From assembly GCA_041687335.1 (NCBI GenBank), contig JAWLCE010000005.1, forward strand, positions 85,833 through 149,832: a DNA stretch of 64,000 bases, in the 5' to 3' direction. The stretch comes from JAJFUE01 sp041687335. GTDB taxonomy: Bacteria; Sumerlaeota; Sumerlaeia; MVZB01. Position 1 is the stretch's first letter, and the number at the start of each line of letters is the position of its first letter. This document shows, piece after piece, positions 9,474 through 17,386 of the stretch. The notes under the pieces were generated by a model. That model ran no database searches. It saw only the letters and a list, made by a program, of their open reading frames with translations, and was not told the origin of the DNA. The translations under genes and the position numbers were made by a program.

Positions 9474-10550
9474 ATGGAACGCAAAGTTGTCGTCATCACG
9501 GGTGCATCGGCCGGCGTTGGCCGGGCCACCGCCCAATCCTTCGCCCGCCGCGGCTGGAAGGTGGGCCTGATCGCACGCGACGTCGATCGGCTCGAGGCCA
9601 CCCGCCGCGAGGTCGAGGAGCTGGGCGGTCAGGCGCTCGCGCTGCCCTGCGACGTCGCCGATGCCGGCCAGATCGAGACCGCCGCCGCGCTCGCCGAGAC
9701 CGAGCTGGGCCCCATCGACGTCTGGGTCAACAATGCCATGACGACCGTCTTTGCCCGCTTCGACACGATCACCCCCGCCGAGTATCGCCGCGCCACCGAG
9801 GTCACCTACCTTGGCTATGTCTGGGGCACGATGGTCGCCCTGCGGCGCATGAAGCCCCGCAATCGCGGCTCGATCGTGCAGGTCGGCTCGACCCTGTCCT
9901 ACCGCGCGATCCCGCTGCAGTCGGCCTACTGCGGCGCCAAGTTCGCCATCCGCGGCTTCACCGATTCGCTGCGCTGCGAGCTGCTCCACGACAAGGTCAA
10001 CGTCCACCTCTCGATGGTGCAACTGCCGGCGATCAACACCCCCCAGTTCGACTGGAGCCTCAACAAGATGTCGCGCAGCGCCCGCCCCATGGCGCCCATC
10101 TTCCAGCCCGAGGTCGCCGGCGAGGCCGTCTATTACGCCAGCCAGCACCACCGCCGCGAAATCTGCGTCGGCGCCAACACCGTGCTGTTCACGATCGCCA
10201 ACAAAATCTGGCCCGGCCTGGGCGACACCTATCTGGCGCTGACCGGCTATGAGGCGCAGCAGGGCAGTGAGCCGGTTGCCCCCGACCGCCCCCACAACCT
10301 GTTCGAGCCCGTCCCCGGCGACTACGCCGCGCGCGGCCGCTTCGATGCCGAATCCAGCCTGTGCAGCCCCCAATTCGAGTTCAACAAGTCCCACGTCGGC
10401 ATTGGCGCGTTGGCCATGGCCGGGCTGCTCGGCATTATCGCCGGCCTGAGCGAGACGCGCCGTAAGAACGGCAACGGCAACGGCCATGCTCACCGGACCA
10501 ACGGCGCCTCGCACGCCGGGCACACCAAGGCCGGCAAGGCCGTCTCCTGA
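9474..10550 (+). CDS. Short-chain dehydrogenase/reductase with membrane-anchor tail
   Basis: NAD(P)-dependent Rossmann oxidoreductase of 358 residues. The cofactor motif TGASAGVG is near residue 10, the NNA motif is in VNNAMTTVF, and the catalytic Ser and YCGAKF (Tyr-x3-Lys) follow in order. After the roughly 250-residue catalytic domain there is an extension with a hydrophobic segment (IGALAMAGLLGIIAGL) and a glycine/asparagine/histidine-rich tail (NGNGNGHAHRTNG). This suggests a membrane-tethered enzyme. The start follows GGAGGAA at 9461-9467. The substrate is unknown; family members of this length act on sugars, polyketides or lipids. Confidence 0.88.
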   Translation: MERKVVVITGASAGVGRATAQSFARRGWKVGLIARDVDRLEATRREVEELGGQALALPCDVADAGQIETAAALAETELGPIDVWVNNAMTTVFARFDTITPAEYRRATEVTYLGYVWGTMVALRRMKPRNRGSIVQVGSTLSYRAIPLQSAYCGAKFAIRGFTDSLRCELLHDKVNVHLSMVQLPAINTPQFDWSLNKMSRSARPMAPIFQPEVAGEAVYYASQHHRREICVGANTVLFTIANKIWPGLGDTYLALTGYEAQQGSEPVAPDRPHNLFEPVPGDYAARGRFDAESSLCSPQFEFNKSHVGIGALAMAGLLGIIAGLSETRRKNGNGNGHAHRTNGASHAGHTKAGKAVS

Positions 10551-10552
10551 GT

Positions 10553-10603
10553 GGTAGGTCGGGTCTTCGACCCGACATGGCCTCCGTGTCGGGTCGAAGA
10601 GCC
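10553..10603. repeat. GTAGGTCGG repeat, truncated copy 3
   Basis: A complete first hairpin (GGTAGGTCGGGTC-TTC-GACCCGAC) and the first part of the second, which stops at GAAGAGCC and continues as ACATGTG instead of GACCTACC. The missing arm resembles the separate half copy at 10993-11017, on the far side of the 22-bp repeat array. Confidence 0.8.
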
Positions 10604-10700
10604 ACATGTGTTCGGCGAGGCGGCAGCCGGGAAGGGCACCCGCATTCCGCCCTCTCAAGCGTGGCCCACATTTGACCGAGAGAGTTATCGATCCGTTGTT

Positions 10701-10936
10701 AGCTCCGTTAGGAGCCAAGTAGCTCTGTTAGGAGCGACATGTCTATAGAAAAGTTCTTTGAGTTTCAAAGAAGCTCCGTCAGGAGCGACATGTGCAGCTT
10801 CCTCAGCCTCAAGCCCCATGTCTTCGTAACACCCGAATATCTTACACATGCCGCTCCTGACGGAGCTTGCGGGAAAGAAATCAACCTTGCTACAAACATG
10901 CCGCTCCTAACGGAGCTAGTTGGCTCCTCCGGAGCT
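10701..10936. repeat. Array of 22-bp palindromic units (AGCTCC...GGAGCG-ACATGT)
   Basis: Units at 10701-10715 (partial), 10721-10742 and 10772-10793 read AGCTCYGTYAGGAGCG then ACATGT. Units at 10846-10867 and 10896-10917 are inverted. A degenerate CTCCTCCGGAG follows at 10925. The inner two (10772, 10846) share the GTC/GAC variant and the outer two (10721, 10896) the GTT/AAC variant, so the array can fold as nested stems. Confidence 0.85.
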
Positions 10937-10992
10937 ACGGACGATGGCCTCATCCTCCTCCCGTCCGACACATTCGACCCGCACCGCCCCCG

Positions 10993-11017
10993 TGTCGGCT
11001 CGATGAGCCGACCTACC
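10993..11017. repeat. GTAGGTCGG repeat, right half (copy 4)
   Basis: TGTCGGCTC-GAT-GAGCCGA then CCTACC: a single hairpin corresponding to the right half of the double-hairpin family. Confidence 0.75.
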
Positions 11018-11098
11018 CCGCTTTTTTCGTGAGTATCCCCGTCCGAAGCGATATACCTGATCCAGCCCGTCAGGGCCAACTTTCGCACGGGCTGTCCA

Positions 11099-11920
11099 AT
11101 GTTCATGTCAATCCGCCAGCGCCTCCGCGACCTGCGCGCCAACCCATTGGCGCGGTTGACGTGGGGCGTGGAGCCCCGCAACCTCCTCCGCCGCCGCCGC
11201 GCGCTGGTGAGCCTGCTCTGGCCGTCGCTTTTGTGGCTGGCGCTGGCTGCGGGGTTGGGCTTCTTCAATGTGCGAGGAATTTTAGAAGTATATTTCGCGA
11301 TCTCCTCCGCCGCGGGTTTTCTGGTCGCCTGCATTGCGCTGCTGCAGACCGGGATCGGCAGCCGCCAAGCCCACCGACTGCGCGAGAACTGGGATGACTA
11401 TACGCTGGCGGGACTGACCCCGGAGCAGATCGTGCTGGGGTTGGGCGGCCCTCGATTGGCGGGGCTTTACCTGCTCGCCCTGCTGCTCTTTCTGCCCGGC
11501 GTGGGCATGGCGACCAAAGAGGGATGGGGCGACAGCGATTTGATTTATATTCTAATAATCTTTTACGTTACACCAATTTATCTGCTGTTGCTGGCGCCGT
11601 TTGAATTGGCGTTGTGGGCGCTGGTGAAATCCTCTTGGTTGAGACTGGTTTACCTTGCGTTGGCCAGCCTGCTGACCAGCCCGCTTTACTTCTTTATTGC
11701 CGCGCTGGTGCTGAGCCAAATATTCGGTGGTTTCATCATGCCTAACATTGACGAAGTCTACGCCTTCGTCGCCGAATTGATTTCCTGGCCGCTGCGGCTG
11801 ATATTCGTCATCTTGTTCTGGCGCTGGGGGATGCGCCGGCTGGAGGCGCAGCCGCCCCACGCACCCGCCGGGGAGGAACCCCTGACAGTTTCCGCCAATC
11901 CCCGACTCGATCAGGAATAG
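11099..11920 (+). CDS. Multi-pass membrane protein of unknown function
   Basis: A 273-residue protein with six or seven predicted membrane helices, for example SLLWPSLLWLALAAGLGFF, FAISSAAGFLVACIALL, LAGLYLLALLLFLPGVG, IYLLLLAPFELALWALV and a final LIFVILFWRWGMRRLE. A cytoplasmic segment (RQAHRLRENWDDYTLAGLTPEQIVLG) resembles the loop between helices of ABC-2-type permease subunits, but no ATPase gene is next to it. The N-terminus is basic (RQRLRDLRANPLARLTWG). An ATG two codons later (11105) is an alternative start; neither has a clear ribosome site. Function not recognised. Confidence 0.7.
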   Translation: MFMSIRQRLRDLRANPLARLTWGVEPRNLLRRRRALVSLLWPSLLWLALAAGLGFFNVRGILEVYFAISSAAGFLVACIALLQTGIGSRQAHRLRENWDDYTLAGLTPEQIVLGLGGPRLAGLYLLALLLFLPGVGMATKEGWGDSDLIYILIIFYVTPIYLLLLAPFELALWALVKSSWLRLVYLALASLLTSPLYFFIAALVLSQIFGGFIMPNIDEVYAFVAELISWPLRLIFVILFWRWGMRRLEAQPPHAPAGEEPLTVSANPRLDQE

Positions 11921-11967
11921 CCATCCACCGCGGCAACAGGCACAATAGAGCCAAGAGGGCTAATATC

Positions 11968-12537
11968 ATGAGTCATCCGGCCCAGATCATCGGCTCGCCG
12001 CGCCGCTCGCGCGCCGGCGAGGTCTCGCAGGCGCGGCGCGTGCTGGGCGCCATCATCGCCATCGTCGCGCTCTATATCCTCTATCTGGTCCAGACCGAGC
12101 AGGTCGCCTGGTTCGAAATCAGCGGCGCCTCGATGGAGCCGACCCTCAAGATCGGCGAGCGCTACGTCATGGTCGCCCCCCCCTATTACAGCGAGGGCGA
12201 CATCATCGTCTTCTTTGAGAAGAACAACGAGAAAATGCACATCACCAAGCGGATCGTCGCCAAGGGACCCGCGCACGTCCAGCTGCGCGATGGCCTGCTC
12301 TACGTCAACGGCGTCCGCGACGAACCTCCCAACGGCGACGGCCGTCGACTGCCGTTGCCCGATCGCGAGTGGCGGCTTTCCTCGGGCGAATTCTTCGTCG
12401 TCGGCGACAACCGCGCCAACAGCATGGACTCACGCGACTACGGCCCCATAACCAGCGAGCAGATCATCGGCCGCCTGCGCGTGGACCACGACACCGGACC
12501 CACCCGGACCGCTCACAGCCAGGAACGGCGACCGTAA
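11968..12537 (+). CDS. lepB: Signal peptidase I
   Basis: Membrane serine protease (family S26) that removes signal peptides from exported proteins. The 189 residues have one N-terminal membrane helix (about 25-42), then catalytic Ser55 in SGASMEPTL, catalytic Lys94 in ITKRIVA, and the box GDNRANSMDSRDYGPI (146-161). The length is on the short side and resembles single-anchor Gram-positive/PVC-type enzymes, without the large insertions of the E. coli protein. Its 3' end overlaps the 3' end of the facing BatA-like gene by 25 bases. No strong ribosome site precedes the ATG. Confidence 0.93.
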   Translation: MSHPAQIIGSPRRSRAGEVSQARRVLGAIIAIVALYILYLVQTEQVAWFEISGASMEPTLKIGERYVMVAPPYYSEGDIIVFFEKNNEKMHITKRIVAKGPAHVQLRDGLLYVNGVRDEPPNGDGRRLPLPDREWRLSSGEFFVVGDNRANSMDSRDYGPITSEQIIGRLRVDHDTGPTRTAHSQERRP

Positions 12538-14372
12538 AGCTGCCACTCCAGCGCCAGCAGCCCCAGGCAGCCGATCACAAACCACGGCCAGACCTCGCGG
12601 TTCTGCCGCGTTACCGCTCCGGCCAGGATTTGCTTCTCGCCGGCGACCAGCTCCGCGCGCGGCGCCAGGTCGCTCTCCTCGGCCGCCAGCAGGTTGACGG
12701 CAAACAGCTCGACCAGCTCATCGCCCGCGCGCACCTCATAGAACCCGGTCCCCAGCGTCTGGTTGAAATAAGACGTCCCCTCGGCATTGGCCTCCAGTGG
12801 CCAGCGCTGCCCGGCCGGCCCGCGCACCTCGTAGCGTCGGTCGGTCATTCCGATCCCGTCGATCCGCACCGTCCCGCCGGTCAGGTGTTGGGTCGCCTGC
12901 ACCGACCCCTCGCCGCTGCCCAGCAGCCAGTCCAGCATCTGCGTGAAGAAGATTGGGAAGCTGACCTGCAGCGGCCAGTCGCTCTCGAACAGGTCGAAGG
13001 CGACCACCCCGATGCGGTAGCCTTGGTGTTCGCCCGCCATGACCAGCCCCGCCCGCTCGCTCTCCACCAGCAGCGTCATCCACTCCGGGGCCGACAGCTC
13101 GAGCGACTTGGTCACGGCCAGCCCGCCGAGGTTGACGAAGCGCATCACCGGATGCAGCCGGTTCCAATCCAGCACCATCTGCGCCGGCAGCGCGGCGCCC
13201 CCCGCGAACCCCTCCAGCGGCGGCACGCCATTGATGAACAGCGCGCGCCCCGGCCCGATCGCCGCCGGGCTGAAATTGTCGAACACCGCCAGCCGGTGGT
13301 CGTGCAGCGGATCAAACTTGTCGGGGTCGATGCGGTCCACCTCGACCCCCGGCGCCAGCGCCAGCGCGCGCTCCAGAAAGAAGTTGCCCTTGCTGACCAG
13401 CAGCACGCGCGCGGGCTCCTCCAGCCGCAGCACTCCATGGGCCACGTCGTCGGCGGCCAGCAGGTCAGGCTCGCCGCCCAATTCCAGCCGCAGCCGCCGC
13501 CCGCTCCCCTGGGCGATGTTCTCAAAGACAAAGCCCTGCGTCGCGCCGGCGGGCAGGGTCGCCTCCTTGACGCCGACTAGCGTGTCGTCGACCAGGCAAC
13601 GCACGAGCGCCTGGGTCTCGGCCTCGCCGAAGTTGCGCACCTGGGCGAAGACCTCCATCTGGCCGCGCCGCTCAAAGCTCTCTCGCACGTCAAAGGCGAC
13701 GATCCCGCGGTTGTGGCGCCCCCGGCCGACGCCGATGAACTCGAGTTGCTCCTCGCGCTCGATCAGCGTTCCCAGGTAGCCCAGCGCCCCGTCGCTCAGG
13801 ATCGTCAGGTGCGCGTTCTCGTCGGCCTTGCGCACGCCCCGCACCAGCTGGAGCGCCTCGCGGATCTGTCCGCGCGCCTCGGTCGGCTCCACCGACCGGA
13901 TCGCCCGCGCCAGCGTCGCCTGCTCGTGTGTGAATGGCTGCAGCACGCGCGGCGGCCCCCCGAAGGTCTGCACCTGCGCCTGATCCCCGCGCGTCATGTT
14001 GCCCACCAGCTCCAGCGCCTTGCGCTTGGCATCCTCCAGCCGCGTCAGGCCGCCCTCGCCATCGGTGGCATTCATGCTCGCCGAGTTGTCGATCAGGATG
14101 ATCCGCCGCAGCCCGCTGCTGCGGTCCAGCCACATCGTCGGCCGCGCCAGCGCCACCACGATCGCCAGCAGCGCCGCGATCTGCAGATACATCAGCAGAT
14201 TCTGGCGCAGCTTCTGGAACGGCGCGTTGGCGATCAGGTCCTCGACCGTGCGCAGCCACAGCAGCGTCGAGCTGACCGGCTCCTGCTGGCGCCGCAGCTT
14301 GAGCAGGTACATCAGCACGATCAGCCCGGCAAGCGCGGCGGCGGCAAAGGCAAATGGTTGGATGAAGCTCAT
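12513..14372 (-). CDS. BatA-like membrane protein with von Willebrand A domain
   Basis: A 619-residue protein. It begins with the BatA N-terminal two-helix domain (FAFAAAALAGLIVLMYLLKL and LLMYLQIAALLAIVVALARP), then a vWA domain starting RRIILIDNSASMNA with an intact DxSxS metal site and ILSDGA later. A middle beta-rich part (about 200-300) and a glutamine-amidotransferase-like region follow. A last membrane helix, VWPWFVIGCLGLLALEW, closes the protein. It is the last gene of the MoxR operon; its ATG overlaps the stop of the VOC gene (ATGA). Proteins of this layout occur with MoxR and DUF58 partners and are thought to act in envelope protein assembly, which is not proven. Confidence 0.85.
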   Translation of the reverse strand: MSFIQPFAFAAAALAGLIVLMYLLKLRRQQEPVSSTLLWLRTVEDLIANAPFQKLRQNLLMYLQIAALLAIVVALARPTMWLDRSSGLRRIILIDNSASMNATDGEGGLTRLEDAKRKALELVGNMTRGDQAQVQTFGGPPRVLQPFTHEQATLARAIRSVEPTEARGQIREALQLVRGVRKADENAHLTILSDGALGYLGTLIEREEQLEFIGVGRGRHNRGIVAFDVRESFERRGQMEVFAQVRNFGEAETQALVRCLVDDTLVGVKEATLPAGATQGFVFENIAQGSGRRLRLELGGEPDLLAADDVAHGVLRLEEPARVLLVSKGNFFLERALALAPGVEVDRIDPDKFDPLHDHRLAVFDNFSPAAIGPGRALFINGVPPLEGFAGGAALPAQMVLDWNRLHPVMRFVNLGGLAVTKSLELSAPEWMTLLVESERAGLVMAGEHQGYRIGVVAFDLFESDWPLQVSFPIFFTQMLDWLLGSGEGSVQATQHLTGGTVRIDGIGMTDRRYEVRGPAGQRWPLEANAEGTSYFNQTLGTGFYEVRAGDELVELFAVNLLAAEESDLAPRAELVAGEKQILAGAVTRQNREVWPWFVIGCLGLLALEWQLYGRRSWL

Positions 14373-14845
14373 TGGCCCTGACCGTGCGCCCGCTCCAGAA
14401 CCTCGATCTCGAGCTTCTGCATTCCCAGCAGTGCCTGCATCACTCGCTGGCGCTGTTCCGGCTCACCCTCGCTCAGCAGGCGCCCCAGCACCGTCGGGAC
14501 GACCTGCCACGAGACCCCGAAGCGGTCCTTGAGCCAGCCGCACTCCACCGGCGCGCCCCCCTCGCAGAGCCGCTCCCAGTAGTGGTCCACCTCGGCCTGC
14601 GTCTCGCATGGCACGATGAAAGAGACCGCCTCGTTGAACTGGAAATAGGGCCCGCCGTTGATCGCGGTGAAGTCGCGGCCGTCGAGCCGGAACTTCATCG
14701 TCATGACGCTGCCCTCGGGCCCCGGCCCCGCCGGCCCATAGCGGGTGACGCCCGTGATCTCCGAGTTCGGAAAGACGCCGCAATAAAACTCGACCGCCTC
14801 CTCGGCATTCTGGTCGAACCACAGACACGGTTGGATTCCCTGCAT
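14369..14845 (-). CDS. VOC / PhnB-like glyoxalase-fold protein
   Basis: A 158-residue protein of the 3-dmu-9/PhnB branch of the VOC superfamily. It starts MQGIQPCLWFDQNAEEAVEF, with the family's typical FYCGVFPNSEI, then VMTMKFRLDGRDFTAINGGP, FNEAVSFIVPCETQAEVDHYW and CGWLKDRFGVSWQVVP. Such proteins are small dimers whose substrates are mostly unknown. It is translationally coupled to the downstream BatA-like gene by a four-base ATGA overlap. A VOC protein inside a MoxR-DUF58-BatA operon is unexpected, and I know of no functional link. The start is supported by AAGGGGGAATG immediately upstream. Confidence 0.88.
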   Translation of the reverse strand: MQGIQPCLWFDQNAEEAVEFYCGVFPNSEITGVTRYGPAGPGPEGSVMTMKFRLDGRDFTAINGGPYFQFNEAVSFIVPCETQAEVDHYWERLCEGGAPVECGWLKDRFGVSWQVVPTVLGRLLSEGEPEQRQRVMQALLGMQKLEIEVLERAHGQGQ

Positions 14846-14874
14846 GACATTCCCCCTTTGGCGCTCTTATACCC

Positions 14875-15759
14875 TCAGCCCTTGAGCAAGCCCGTCCCGC
14901 GCAGGCGCATCAGCATCACTTCCTCGATCGGCGTGTCGCTGCGGACGAGCATATACTGCATGCCGCGCTTGAGGCAGAACGACTGCGCCGCGCCGCAGAG
15001 TGCGTCCAGATGCTGGCGATAGGCCCGCAGCAGTCGCTCGTTGACGGTCACCTCGACCTTGTGGCCGCTCTCGAGGTCGCGCAGTTCGAGGTGGCCCCGC
15101 AGCGGCGGCTCGATCTCCTGCGGCGCCAGCACGTGAATGACGAACACGTCGAGGGACTGGCGCACCAGTTGCCGCAGCGCCGGCTCAAACCCCGCCGGGT
15201 CGAGCAGGTCGCTGATCACGATGACGACGGCGCGGCCGCTCAGCCGCTGGGCGCACTCGCGGCAGGCGGCGTGCAACGACGTCTCGCCGCCGGCCTCCAG
15301 CCCGCCGAGGAATTCCAGCAGCCGGCGGATGTGCGGGCGCCCCCGCGCCGGACCGAAGCGCGCCCCGCTGGCGGCGTCGAAGCAGCTCAGCGCGATCCGG
15401 TCCTGGCGCCGCAGCCCGACATAGGCCACCGCCGCCGCCAGCCGCCGCGCAAACAGAAACTTGTTGGGCTCGCCGTAATCCATCGACTTGCTTGTGTCGA
15501 GCAGCAGGTGCGCGCGCAGGTCCTGTTCCTCGTGAAAGACCTTGATGAACAGCCGCTCCAGCCGCGCGTAGATGTTCCAGTCCAGGTGCCGAGTGTCATC
15601 CCCGCGCGAGTAATGCCGGTGGTCGGCGAAGTCCATGCCGATCCCCTTGCGCTTGGAGCGCCGCTCACCCTTGACCTGCCCCCCCAACACACGTCGGGTC
15701 TCCAACTCAAGCCGATCCAGCCGGCGGATGAACTCAGGGGTGAGGAGGGGTTCAGTCAT
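14875..15759 (-). CDS. DUF58 protein
   Basis: A 294-residue DUF58 protein, usual partner of MoxR ATPases. The hallmark RHYSRGDDTRHLDWNIYAR is at about 52-70, followed by a vWA-like fold, HLLLDTSKSM (DxSxS), and VVIVISDLLDP. There is no membrane segment, unlike longer DUF58 proteins. The start at 15759 has GGAG eight bases upstream; the longer ORF start at 15783 would lie inside the inverted repeat of the GxxExxY cassette and is unlikely. The cassette separates it from moxR, its expected operon partner, by 549 bases. Confidence 0.92.
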   Translation of the reverse strand: MTEPLLTPEFIRRLDRLELETRRVLGGQVKGERRSKRKGIGMDFADHRHYSRGDDTRHLDWNIYARLERLFIKVFHEEQDLRAHLLLDTSKSMDYGEPNKFLFARRLAAAVAYVGLRRQDRIALSCFDAASGARFGPARGRPHIRRLLEFLGGLEAGGETSLHAACRECAQRLSGRAVVIVISDLLDPAGFEPALRQLVRQSLDVFVIHVLAPQEIEPPLRGHLELRDLESGHKVEVTVNERLLRAYRQHLDALCGAAQSFCLKRGMQYMLVRSDTPIEEVMLMRLRGTGLLKG

Positions 15760-15772
15760 TGAGACAGCTCCA

Positions 15773-16301
15773 GAATAGGACACGGATTTGCGGATTTAAC
15801 GGATTTCCGCAGATCTTATTTTACCGAGTCAACTTGGCCATGCTTCTGGTCGTTCGTAAACAATTTGCGAACAAACTTCGGCTTGATTCCGAAGTTGAAC
15901 AGCAGACCTACCTCCATGGTCGTGGCCTTGAGATAATTCAGGAGCTGAGCCTGGTGAACTTCATGCAGCGCATCCACGGCCTTGATCTCCACGACCACGA
16001 GCTCATTGACAACCAGATCGGCAAAGTAGTCGCCAACATCCTCTCCCTCATAAAAAACTTTGATGGGCACCTGGCTTGCCACGTGAAATCCCGCCTTGCC
16101 CAGTTCGATGATCATTGCCCGCTCGTACAGCTTTTCGAGGAACCCATACCCCAGCCTGTTATAGACCTTGAAGTATGCCGCGATGATCTGGTCGGTCAAC
16201 TCCTCGTGCAGCAGTTTCATGGTCTGTCTTCCCTCTGCACCGTCTTTATTCGATGAATCATCCGCGCAAATCCGCCTAATCCGCAAATCCGTGTCCTATT
16301 C
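15773..16301 (-). mobile_element. GxxExxY cassette A with 24-bp terminal inverted repeats
   Basis: A 529-base unit. The left end (15773-15796) and right end (16278-16301) are perfect 24-bp inverted repeats, GAATAGGACACGGATTTGCG plus GATT, extending imperfectly to about 40 bp. Each end is an array of a CGGATTT unit (three on the left). The only gene inside is the GxxExxY gene, in the same direction as the host operon. The cassette begins 7 bases after the moxR stop and ends one base before the GGAG ribosome site of DUF58. No obvious target-site duplication: the flanks read CTCCA and TTCAC. Confidence 0.8.
15816..16220 (-). CDS. GxxExxY protein (PD-(D/E)XK nuclease-like), cassette A
   Basis: A 134-residue protein of the GxxExxY family (Pfam PDDEXK_3). 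The name-giving motif is GFLEKLY near residues 27-33. The nuclease-like core follows as DYFADLVVNELVVVEIKAVD, where the Asp and the ExK (E-I-K) are the metal-binding residues of the fold. It ends with LLFNFGIKPKFVRKLF, the typical family C-terminus. The start at 16220 has GGGAAG upstream; a longer ORF to 16286 would be read from the inverted repeat. Nuclease activity has not been shown for this family as far as I know. It is the sole gene of an inverted-repeat cassette between moxR and DUF58. Confidence 0.9.
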   Translation of the reverse strand: MKLLHEELTDQIIAAYFKVYNRLGYGFLEKLYERAMIIELGKAGFHVASQVPIKVFYEGEDVGDYFADLVVNELVVVEIKAVDALHEVHQAQLLNYLKATTMEVGLLFNFGIKPKFVRKLFTNDQKHGQVDSVK

Positions 16302-16308
16302 TTCACGT

Positions 16309-17313
<1,005 letters not shown>

Positions 17314-17386
17314 CTCACACCACCTTTTGCGTTCGCATGTTTCCAATCCCAAGTCCCCACCACTCAGCCATCCGCCCCGACCTTGC

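Larger units (their letters stand above)
10551..11098. other. Repeat-filled intergenic region
   Basis: Between the dehydrogenase and the membrane protein there is no credible gene; a 97-codon ORF at 10739-11032 consists almost wholly of repeat sequence. The region holds the truncated GTAGGTCGG copy, the 22-bp array, and the half copy at 10993-11017 (TGTCGGCTC-GAT-GAGCCGACCTACC). Confidence 0.75.

Noticed and set aside
10701..10936. CRISPR-like array
   Set aside because: Units are palindromic, mixed in orientation and irregularly spaced, with no spacer-like uniform gaps and no cas genes.
10739..11032. 97-codon ORF in the repeat region
   Set aside because: Made almost entirely of the 22-bp and GTAGGTCGG repeats; no ribosome site.
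15773..15816. Target-site duplication around cassette A
   Set aside because: Flanks (CTCCA / TTCAC) do not match; if there is a duplication it is shorter than I can call.
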